Below are positions 1-6,085 of a stretch of DNA of 6,202 nt, piece by piece. The notes beneath the pieces were generated by a model that worked only from the letters and a program-made list of their open reading frames with translations, made no database searches and was not told the DNA's origin. Source of the stretch: Pleurocapsa sp. MO_226.B13 (lineage in GTDB: Bacteria > Cyanobacteriota > Cyanobacteriia > Cyanobacteriales > Xenococcaceae); NCBI GenBank assembly GCA_030064795.1, contig JASJEI010000334.1, positions 1 through 6,202 on the forward strand. Direction: 5' to 3'. The translations under genes and the position numbers were made by a program. Position 1 is the first letter of the stretch. Every line of letters starts with the position of its first letter.

Positions 1-155
1 ATTAATAACAAACTGAAGTTGATAAAAAGAAGAGCTTTTGGCTTTAGAAATTTTGATAACTTTGAACTTAGAAGCTTTTTAACTTGGCAGTTTGCTAGTT
101 AGTTTTACACAGTAAGTTCGGTAGAACCAAAAATAACTTTAAAACCTAATAAAAA

Positions 156-1916
156 ATGGCAAAAATCTGGAGTTGGTTTTTTCGGTGTTTGAGTCCGAAT
201 CTGTTGGTTTCGTTGACCTTGGGGGGTTTGGTTACCTTCTCTATGGATAAAGCCTTGGCTCAAAACCCCAATCCCACTAGACCCCAGGAACAGCCCACCC
301 CTTTTATCCTTCCTCCTAAACAGCCCGAACCCGTCCCTGTGCCGCAGCCTGACCCAGAAGCTCCCCTTAATATTCCTCCTGAAACCATTCCCGCCCCTGA
401 AGAATTACCTGAGCTTCCTGGAAGCATCACCGTTATTCGTTTTGAGTTTGAAGGCAACACTGCTTTTAGGGACGAGGAATTAGCCGAGGTCACTGCTCCT
501 TTTACCAACAAACCCATTACCTTTGCCCAACTGCTGCAAGCAGAGGCTGCCATAACCCAACTTTATGCCAAGGCGGGGTACCTTAATTCTGGTGCTGTCA
601 TTCCAGTGGGACAAGCCTTACCCCCCGATGGTGCAGTGGTCAAAATTCAGGTAATTGAAGGGGGAATCGAGGAAATCCGCGTCACGGTTGAGGGAAGATT
701 GAATTCCGATTACGTGCGGAGTCGGCTAGCAAATGCTACTACCAAACCTCTCAATCAAAAACGTCTGTTAGAAGCCCTACAATTGTTACAGCTTAATCCC
801 CTGATTCAAACTATCTCTGCTGATTTATCTGCTGGCACTCGTCCCGAATTAAGTGTCCTGTCGGTGAGGGTTCAAGCAGCAGATTCTTTTCAAATGGAGC
901 TCTTTACCAATAATGGTCGTGTACCAAGTATCGGAAGTTTAGAACGAGGTATCCGCCTCAACCAGGCCAATTTATTCGGTTTCGGGGATGGTCTGAATTT
1001 AGAATATGTCAATACTAACGGGAGCAATGCCGTCAACAGTAGCTACACGATTCCCCTTAATTCCCGCGATGGCACGATTAAACTAACGAGTCGATGGACG
1101 GAGACGGAGGTAATTGAGGAGCCCTTTGACCGCCTGGATATTACGGGAGACTCCCTTTATCTAGATTTGAGCTTGCGCCAACCTATCATCCAAAACCCTA
1201 CCCAAGAATTAGCATTAGGGATAACTGCTTCCCGCCAGTCAAGTCAAACCAGTATCTTAGGAGAAGGGTATCCTCTCTCTCCTGGAGCTAATAGTAATGG
1301 AGAAACTCGGCTATGGGTGCTGCGGTTTTTTCAAGAATGGACTAAGCGAAGTTCTCAAGATGTGTTAGCGTTTCGCTCTCAGTTTAATTTAGGAGTAGAT
1401 GTTTTTGATGCCACGATCAATAACGAACCGCCCGATGGTCGTTTTTTCTCTTGGCAAGGGCAGGGACAGTATGTGCGTTCTCTAGCGACCGATACGTTGC
1501 TGGTGCTGCGTTCATCCCTACAGTTGACAACCAAACCCCTAGTTCCGTTAGAACAATTTACCTTGGGGGGGTTGTATAGCCTTCGCGGTTATCGACAGGA
1601 TCTTTTCCTGACAGATAATGGGGTTTTCACTTCAGCAGAAGTGCGTTTGCCCATCCTGCGGGTAGATAGTGTTGAAGGTCTTTTACAAATTGCTCCCTTT
1701 GTGGATTTTGGGGTTGCTTGGAATGATGGGGATAATCCCATTCAGATATCTGGCTCCAATACTTTGGTAGGAGTGGGACTAGGTTTGCAATGGCAGATGG
1801 GGGATGATTTTACGGCTCGCTTTGATTGGGGAATTCCCCTGATTGATGTTGATTCACGAGATAATACATTACAAGAACAGGGGCTTTATTTTACGGTGAA
1901 TTATAGCTTTTTTTAG
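156..1916 (+). CDS. ShlB/FhaC/HecB-family two-partner secretion outer-membrane transporter (TpsB)
   Basis: Predicted outer-membrane beta-barrel that exports a partner TpsA exoprotein (hemolysin or adhesin type) from the periplasm. Visible in the 586-aa protein: an N-terminal signal peptide with hydrophobic core at about residues 13-29 and likely cleavage after ALA near residue 35; a proline-rich linker at 37-88; a first POTRA domain at about 89-173 (SITVIRFEFEGNTAF start, GGIEEIRV end); a second POTRA-like domain at about 174-242; then a beta-barrel at about 245-586. The barrel carries the conserved L6-loop motif as SLRGY (R477-G478-Y479) and ends in an aromatic residue, F586, as expected for Bam-assembled proteins. 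Length fits the family (about 550-600 aa). The ATG has no clear Shine-Dalgarno, only an A-rich leader, which is common in cyanobacteria; the signal peptide directly after it supports this start. No TpsA gene is adjacent in the window, so its substrate is unknown. Family assignment is firm; substrate class is not. Confidence 0.93.
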   Translation: MAKIWSWFFRCLSPNLLVSLTLGGLVTFSMDKALAQNPNPTRPQEQPTPFILPPKQPEPVPVPQPDPEAPLNIPPETIPAPEELPELPGSITVIRFEFEGNTAFRDEELAEVTAPFTNKPITFAQLLQAEAAITQLYAKAGYLNSGAVIPVGQALPPDGAVVKIQVIEGGIEEIRVTVEGRLNSDYVRSRLANATTKPLNQKRLLEALQLLQLNPLIQTISADLSAGTRPELSVLSVRVQAADSFQMELFTNNGRVPSIGSLERGIRLNQANLFGFGDGLNLEYVNTNGSNAVNSSYTIPLNSRDGTIKLTSRWTETEVIEEPFDRLDITGDSLYLDLSLRQPIIQNPTQELALGITASRQSSQTSILGEGYPLSPGANSNGETRLWVLRFFQEWTKRSSQDVLAFRSQFNLGVDVFDATINNEPPDGRFFSWQGQGQYVRSLATDTLLVLRSSLQLTTKPLVPLEQFTLGGLYSLRGYRQDLFLTDNGVFTSAEVRLPILRVDSVEGLLQIAPFVDFGVAWNDGDNPIQISGSNTLVGVGLGLQWQMGDDFTARFDWGIPLIDVDSRDNTLQEQGLYFTVNYSFF

Positions 1917-2067
1917 CTTTGTCGGCGGGAATTGTGCGACTGATTTTTTCTGACTTATTAAATCTTAAACCTGAGAATTTTTTCGATACAATCCTGATTT
2001 TTCCCCATTGTTTTATTCCTGTTCTGCTGGCAATGTAGTTGATATAAAGAGAGTTTATCAATTGAAA

Positions 2068-2217
2068 GGCATCGCGCACGAATAAGTTGCTCTTGTTTAG
2101 TAGGAAAAGCCTTCGTCATAAAGAGTAACACAAAGCAGATTGACTGATTTAAGCTGAAACATTTTTAGAAAAAGGATTTTCTCATTTATATTCGGTAAGT
2201 TATTTCTGCGCGATGCC
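2068..2217. repeat. 150-bp segment bounded by imperfect terminal inverted repeats (MITE-like)
   Basis: The left end reads GGCATCGCGCACGAATAAG (2068-2086). The reverse complement of the right end (2217-2199) reads GGCATCGCGCAGAAATAAC. The outer 11 bases are identical, and about 19 of the first 23 match. The arms point inward and enclose roughly 104 bp with no ORF. No target-site duplication is apparent in the immediate flanks. It could be a degenerate non-autonomous element, or a large imperfect hairpin in the RNA; copy number elsewhere in the genome would decide. Confidence 0.45.
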
Positions 2218-2453
2218 TTACGCTACAATATCTCAACGCAAAGAGCTACGCACAGAATCCGGAAACTATATTTCTGATATTCGTTCCTATACCTCTGACC
2301 ATACAAGCGGAGAAACATTTTTACATGACATTTATATAAAACAAGAAAAGCTGCCCCTGACAAACTAGAATTTACTGACGATAGTGCGATCAAAGGAAAC
2401 TGAGAACGGCAATACCTACTAATACCATACTTTTGTGGCGTTTTGAGTCGGTA

Positions 2454-2461
2454 GCGATCGC
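2454..2461. repeat. HIP1 palindrome GCGATCGC
   Basis: One exact copy of the highly iterated palindrome that is over-represented in many cyanobacterial genomes. It supports the taxonomic reading of the window and is not otherwise remarkable. Confidence 0.7.
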
Positions 2462-2585
2462 ACCGATCTTAGTGCCATTGGTCTTTGGGTAAGCAAGAGA
2501 GAGTAATTATTCCTATCCCTCCGATCCTCGTTTTCTCCTAGCTTATTACTAACGTGCCAATCTCTAAAATTGTTTCTCCTTGTCA

Positions 2586-3080
2586 CTACTCTCCAGCAAA
2601 TTCCAGAATGGTTGCGTACAACTGTTTACTCACTCGAAAGTCAGCTTGCTCAATTAGTCGCTCCATGAGAGGTTTAACGGCTGGAATCAGGCGATTACCC
2701 TTAGCTTGCAGGAGGATTCCCAACAATCCCGTGACCTGCAATCCATATCTCATTGCCACTTCCCGTCCTCGGCGTTCATCCATCAGCAACAAATCAGCTT
2801 TTAACTCCAGTGCCAAAATAATTGCTTCAGCCTCGCCTAAATCGATGTTTTTTTCACTTTCCCGAAGCATTTTTACCTGTTGAGACGCAGCAATTGTCTG
2901 AGTTTGAATCCAGGGTAAAGTTTGCACCTCTACCGCACCAGGAACTAGTTTATCAACCCTAACCATCTCATTGTAAACCGCTGTCGGGATAAGGAGGCGA
3001 GTGTAAAGTTGTTCCAGCAAGTTGAGCTGATTGATGGCTGCCAGATTGGTAATCGGTGATGTATCACTGACAACAATCAC
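2586..3080 (-). CDS. DUF3368 PIN-like toxin of a type II toxin-antitoxin pair
   Basis: 164-aa protein of the DUF3368 family, PIN-fold predicted ribonucleases usually paired with a UPF0175 antitoxin. Visible PIN-type acidic residues: D6 in the N-terminal VVSDTSPITNL motif, E38 in the VYNEM segment, E83/E85 in DLGEAEAIILA, and D101 in LLLMDERRGR. The predicted action is metal-dependent RNA cleavage in the cytoplasm, neutralised by the partner; the RNA target is unknown. The start codon is GTG (minus strand 3080-3078), and GTGA overlaps the antitoxin TGA stop by 4 bp, so translational coupling is likely. All catalytic acidic positions appear present and the length is normal for the family, so it looks intact. 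Family call strong; activity inferred. Confidence 0.88.
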   Translation of the reverse strand: MIVVSDTSPITNLAAINQLNLLEQLYTRLLIPTAVYNEMVRVDKLVPGAVEVQTLPWIQTQTIAASQQVKMLRESEKNIDLGEAEAIILALELKADLLLMDERRGREVAMRYGLQVTGLLGILLQAKGNRLIPAVKPLMERLIEQADFRVSKQLYATILEFAGE

Positions 3081-3322
3081 AACAACTTCATCGATTGCAA
3101 AGTTCTGACATCGGACTGAAAATCTTCCACATCATAATTGAGGCATAGTCCGCGCTTAGCAAGTTCATGTTGAAACTCAATCACTGTCAGTCCAGTCCAA
3201 GCACGAGCTTTGCCGCTACTAATTTTTTCTTGCTTGTAGAGCATGATGGCGATTTCTAGTTTTAATTCATCCTCGGTCATTTTTGTTGCCCGAAGAATGT
3301 CATCAGGAATTAAGACGCTCAT
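3077..3322 (-). CDS. UPF0175 family antitoxin
   Basis: 81-aa protein typical of UPF0175 antitoxins. It begins SVLIPDDILRATKMTEDELKLEIAIMLY, continues with a helix-turn-helix-like stretch (KISSGKARAWTGLTVIEFQHELAKRG, about residues 33-58), and ends with the family-typical LNYDVEDFQSDVRTL. It is the first gene of a two-gene operon with the DUF3368 toxin, which it is expected to bind and neutralise while autoregulating the operon. The ATG has no visible Shine-Dalgarno; it is the first start in frame and matches the family N-terminus. Only 27 bp separate this start from the predicted right end of a tnpB-type element (3350), so the native promoter may have been displaced, or transcription may come from inside the insertion. 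Confidence 0.87.
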   Translation of the reverse strand: MSVLIPDDILRATKMTEDELKLEIAIMLYKQEKISSGKARAWTGLTVIEFQHELAKRGLCLNYDVEDFQSDVRTLQSMKLL

Positions 3323-3349
3323 ATTTTAATTGTTAGTTACAGTCTTTAC

Positions 3350-3359
3350 TTGACATCCT
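3350..3359 (-). mobile_element. Distal 10 bp of a tnpB-type element right end (3' exon of the intron)
   Basis: The minus strand reads AGGATGTCAA immediately after the intron's AU 3' end. TCAA is the right-end cleavage tetranucleotide described for IS608-type IS200/IS605 elements, and many cyanobacterial tnpB elements end in a hairpin followed by (G)TGTCAA. Joined to the hairpin at 6086-6105, it forms a continuous right end. The bases beyond 3350 (minus strand GTAAAGACTGTAACTAAC) would be host DNA and, in a TnpB guide RNA, the guide. The assignment rests on motif resemblance plus the fit with the intron boundaries. Confidence 0.6.
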
Positions 3360-3436
3360 ATTAGGGTCGAGGTGAGTGTTACCACTACACCCCTCCCGTC
3401 CGAAACCGAGCGTGAAGGTTTTCCCTTCACTCGGCT
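3360..3436 (-). ncRNA. Group II intron domains V and VI (catalytic core and branch point)
   Basis: Domain V (minus 3436-3404): AGCCGAG with the catalytic AGC at its start, UGAAGG, loop GAAAA, CCUUCA, a two-base CG bulge, then CUCGGUU. Both helices are fully paired apart from a G-U. Domain VI (3397-3360): GGG pairs with CCC, GGGGUG with CACCUC, AGUG with CACU, capped by GUAA. A G-A bulge places unpaired A3367 as the lariat branch point, followed by CCCUAAU to the 3' splice site. The five-base domain V loop differs from the usual GNRA tetraloop. Confidence 0.88.
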
Positions 3437-3476
3437 ACTCAACATATTTCCCATTGTCAGGTGGGGCATCCTATCC

Positions 3477-5333
3477 TTAGATTGCAGTTATTAGCAAATC
3501 ATTTTCATCCCAAAACCAGTTATATTTTGCTAGTGTTTGGTTGATGTTGTCCATGTATTTCATGAATTTTTGATTTCTAAGAAATTCCATGTCCAAGGCA
3601 GTTTTATCGTCATGGCAGTGACCGTGTAAGAGTTGTAGATTTTTGTATTCATCTCTACCACCAAGGGCGAGAGGAATATTATGGTCGGTTTCTAACAAAT
3701 CTCCTTCACGGAAGTGTAGGCAGCACCAGGGGCATATACCTTTTTGTCTTTTAAGCAACGAGGCTTTTCGGGTAGGCATATCGGGGCTGCGCCCCATCCT
3801 GGTACTCCAATAAATTAGGTTTCCATCAAATGGGCTGGCATCGCCTTTAACTTTCACATACTCGACGCTACTGCTTCCAAATTCAGTATGTGATAGTAAC
3901 CGAAGAGGATTTTCCTCCATTTTCCTGGTTGCGAATACCACTTTTTGTTGCCAGTTTTTCCAGTATTTCTTATAAGCTTTGTACCAGTCACCAGTACGAT
4001 GACGACCCCATGCTCTAAGTTTTTGAAAAACGAGGTTATCTTGTTTTGTAAATATCCCTGTTGTCTGAGCATCGGAGAATGAATAGTAATTTACCCATCC
4101 TCGAATGATTGGATTAAGCTCAACTATGAGTTTTGCTTGGTGGGAGTATTTATGTTTTTTGATTACCTCTTTAATCTTTTGTTGATGCTTTTTACAGGCT
4201 TCAACTGATGGCGTAATGAGTGTCCTAAAACCGAGTTTTTCTTTTGTACTGGGGTGTATTGAACTTTTGTACTTACCCACCTTATATTGATGGATATGAT
4301 AACCTAAAAAGTCAAAGCCAGCTTTCCCGTCTTCGCTTTGCTCTGGGGTTAGAGTGTGGGCGATTCTGGTTTTAGATGGTTTTAGTTCTAGTCCCATGTC
4401 TTTTAACCACTCGGAGATTAATTCTCTGGATCTTTGGACTACATTGAGGTCATGATGTATTAGAAGAAAGTCATCTGCATACCTAATGAAAGTGAGAGAT
4501 TTAACCTTTTGTTGCCAACTAATTTGGCTGTTTGGTTTGTCTTTTCTCCTAATATCAAGAGTTTTAGCAAACTCCATCAACATATTTTCCATTCCATGTA
4601 GAGCTACATTCGCGAGTAAGGGGCTTATAACCCCACCCTGCGGTGTTCCTTCAGATGTGGCAGTAAATACCTTTTGGTCTATGACTCCAGATTTTAGCCA
4701 GGCTTTTATTTGATGCCTGAGTTTACCCGTGTAACCGAGCTTCTGTAGTAAGGCTAAGTGGTCGATTTTGTCAAAGCATTTTGCAATATCAGCATCCAGC
4801 ACATATTTGGCTTTGGTGTTAATTGCGTTTTTTATTTGCTTGACGGCATCGTGACAAGAACGTCCTGGTCGGAAGCCGTAGGAATTTTTCTCGAACTGAG
4901 CTTCCCATTCTGGTTCTAGGGCGTGTTTTAGTAACGCTTGTAAGGCTCTATCCTTAATTGTGGGTATTCCTAATGGACGCTTCTCATCTTTCCCAGGTTT
5001 CGGTATCCAGACTCTTCGAGTTGGTCTACTTTTACCTGTTATTTTGAGTTGTCCTACGAGTTTAAGACGTGCTTTTGGGGATAGTGCTTTCACTCCGTCC
5101 ACTCCTGCCGTCTTTCGTCCTCGATTATCTTGTGTTACCCGACGAATAGCTAAGACCTTGTTTGACCATGACCTCATTAACGTTTTTTGGAGTTTTCTTA
5201 CTTGTTTTACATCTCCATGACGAGATGCTGTGTAAATGCGCTTTTGTTGCTTAAAGACGTATCTTTCGACTTTATGCCAATTGATTTCATCCCATCCCAC
5301 AGTATTCGGTTTAACTGAATCTGTATTAGGCAT
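3477..5333 (-). CDS. ltrA: Group II intron-encoded protein: reverse transcriptase / maturase / HNH endonuclease
   Basis: 618-aa multifunctional intron protein: maturase for splicing, and RT plus DNA endonuclease for target-primed retrohoming. Domains in order: RT N-terminal/RT-0 region (about 13-95, with TAGVDGV at 75-81); RT fingers-palm with KRPLGIPT (118-125), NSYGFRPGRSCHDAV (150-164), DADIAKCFDKIDH (180-192), EGTPQGGVISPLLAN (228-242), catalytic YADD (285-288), KPSKTRIAH (318-326) and FDFLGYHI (340-347); maturase/X domain (about 355-460) with the family GWVNYYS motif (412-418); and a C-terminal HNH domain (about 530-580) with CPWC (534-537), ETDHNIPLALGG (548-559), N565 and CHDDK (573-577). 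All catalytic residues seem intact. Length is normal for an RT-X-D-En protein. The start follows a weak AGAGGT about 18 nt upstream; translation is probably from the unspliced intron RNA. The symbol follows common usage for these proteins. Confidence 0.96.
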   Translation of the reverse strand: MPNTDSVKPNTVGWDEINWHKVERYVFKQQKRIYTASRHGDVKQVRKLQKTLMRSWSNKVLAIRRVTQDNRGRKTAGVDGVKALSPKARLKLVGQLKITGKSRPTRRVWIPKPGKDEKRPLGIPTIKDRALQALLKHALEPEWEAQFEKNSYGFRPGRSCHDAVKQIKNAINTKAKYVLDADIAKCFDKIDHLALLQKLGYTGKLRHQIKAWLKSGVIDQKVFTATSEGTPQGGVISPLLANVALHGMENMLMEFAKTLDIRRKDKPNSQISWQQKVKSLTFIRYADDFLLIHHDLNVVQRSRELISEWLKDMGLELKPSKTRIAHTLTPEQSEDGKAGFDFLGYHIHQYKVGKYKSSIHPSTKEKLGFRTLITPSVEACKKHQQKIKEVIKKHKYSHQAKLIVELNPIIRGWVNYYSFSDAQTTGIFTKQDNLVFQKLRAWGRHRTGDWYKAYKKYWKNWQQKVVFATRKMEENPLRLLSHTEFGSSSVEYVKVKGDASPFDGNLIYWSTRMGRSPDMPTRKASLLKRQKGICPWCCLHFREGDLLETDHNIPLALGGRDEYKNLQLLHGHCHDDKTALDMEFLRNQKFMKYMDNINQTLAKYNWFWDENDLLITAI

Positions 5334-6085
5334 ATGTACTACTACTTGTACCTCTACACATTAATATATTGCGAGTCACGTCTGCGTATCCTGGGCGTTA
5401 CCCCATCTCTTTTCAAGCATTGCTCGTTGATTCGAGTTAGGCTTTTGCTTCTTGACCCATCTTCCTCAACTTTCACCATACGGTTTTGACGATACCTACC
5501 AGTATTCTGGGGATGAGATTGAGTTATTTCGTTCTTGTATTCCTTTGGTTCGAGTTCTTTAGGGTTCATCTATCCACCTGTGTAAGCTGATTGTGCGTTA
5601 CGTAAGTGAGGGAACTTCGTAAATCTAAGCTCGTCCCGATATTTCGGGTTGCAAGGTGTGGTCTTTTACACCACTAGCTTATATCCCTTGCTAAATCCTT
5701 AAGATGGTTCAGTAGATGATTCGTTTTTCTACCCCACGATTTCCTATTCCTTGATGCAATCTCAGTCCAGGTCGGTTATGAAACTCATGCAAACGATTAG
5801 GCGTTTTCAGCAATTATCGCTCTTTCGTCTTCACTCCCGCTTTTACATCTGGGTTGTCATCCCAGATGTAAGGGAAACTTCTCATTCTCGTTGCCGAGAA
5901 GGACGCTGTGTGCTTTTTCTTCCGCACAAGAGGACAAGGACTTGGGGTTCTAGGTTACTACCCTCACCTTGAAGAAATACAAGTTATCATCTGTTAAGGA
6001 TTAAAGTGCGAACTCTACCTTTTGGTTACTTAACAGAAGCCCTACATCCCTCCTCGAAAGAGGATTTCGTAGGAACGAATCGCAC
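5334..6085 (-). ncRNA. Group II intron 5' ribozyme domains (I to III and start of IV)
   Basis: The first 752 nt of the intron. Helices seen by eye (plus coordinates): 6041-6045 with 6069-6073, enclosing 6051-6055 with 6060-6064; 5991-5998 with 6029-6036 (CTGTTAAG, 8 bp perfect); 5885-5890 with 5895-5900, closed by a GCAA tetraloop on the RNA strand; 5843-5853 with 5861-5871 (11 bp perfect, 7-base loop); and a three-way junction in which 5626-5631 pairs with 5676-5681 around hairpins 5635-5648 and 5658-5674. GGGGTAACGCCC at 5404-5393 resembles a segment I recall in domain III of the lactococcal intron Ll.LtrB, so domain III probably lies near there. A 71-codon open frame (5569-5354) runs through this region and is more likely coincidental to RNA structure. 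Exact domain borders were not assigned. Confidence 0.75.

Larger units (their letters stand above)
1917..2585. other. Gene-poor spacer between tpsB and the toxin gene
   Basis: About 670 bp between the tpsB stop and the toxin stop, so the two flanking genes converge on it. I see no gene that can be supported. It contains a 150-bp segment with terminal inverted repeats, a 51-codon open stretch starting ATG at 2213 that lacks a ribosome-binding site and a recognisable family, and one HIP1 octamer. The sequence is AT-rich with scattered stops in all frames. It may be decayed mobile DNA; this is inference. Confidence 0.6.
3360..6085 (-). mobile_element. Group II intron, apparently complete (ribozyme plus RT-HNH ORF)
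   Basis: Retroelement of about 2.7 kb whose RNA self-splices and whose protein drives retrohoming. The 5' end is taken at GTGCG (minus 6085-6081, fits GUGYG). The 3' end is taken at AU (3361-3360), seven nucleotides after a bulged A (3367) in domain VI. Between them lie structured 5' domains (6085 to about 5390), the RT/maturase/HNH ORF in domain IV, and domains V and VI. Both boundaries are independently supported: deleting 3360-6085 joins CGAGGG to AGGATGTCAA and restores a plausible tnpB-element right end. Nothing is obviously missing, so it may be active. IBS/EBS pairings could not be resolved by eye. Confidence 0.85.

Noticed and set aside
1921..1949. Possible terminator after tpsB (GTCG...CGAC followed by TTTTTT)
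   Set aside because: Only a 4-bp stem with a 12-base loop and three bases before the T run; too weak to call.
1891..2079. Minus-strand 62-codon frame overlapping the tpsB 3' end
   Set aside because: It overlaps tpsB coding sequence, has no recognisable domain, and lies in AT-rich DNA.
2554..2883. Plus-strand open frame opposite the toxin gene
   Set aside because: It is antisense to the well-supported DUF3368 toxin and its translation matches no family.
3350..3355. Plus-strand TTGACA resembling a -35 box
   Set aside because: No -10-like hexamer follows at 16-18 bp, and the bases are explained by TGTCAA of the element end on the other strand.
5923..5927. A second minus-strand GTGCG that could be the intron 5' end
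   Set aside because: Starting here would discard the structured 5' helices at 5991-6073, and its upstream flank does not join to AGGATGTCAA to give any recognisable element. The GTGCG at 6085-6081 restores a hairpin plus TGTCAA end.
5751..5972. Plus-strand open frame opposite the intron 5' domains
   Set aside because: It crosses perfect RNA hairpins (5843-5871, 5885-5900) of the intron on the other strand; coincidental.
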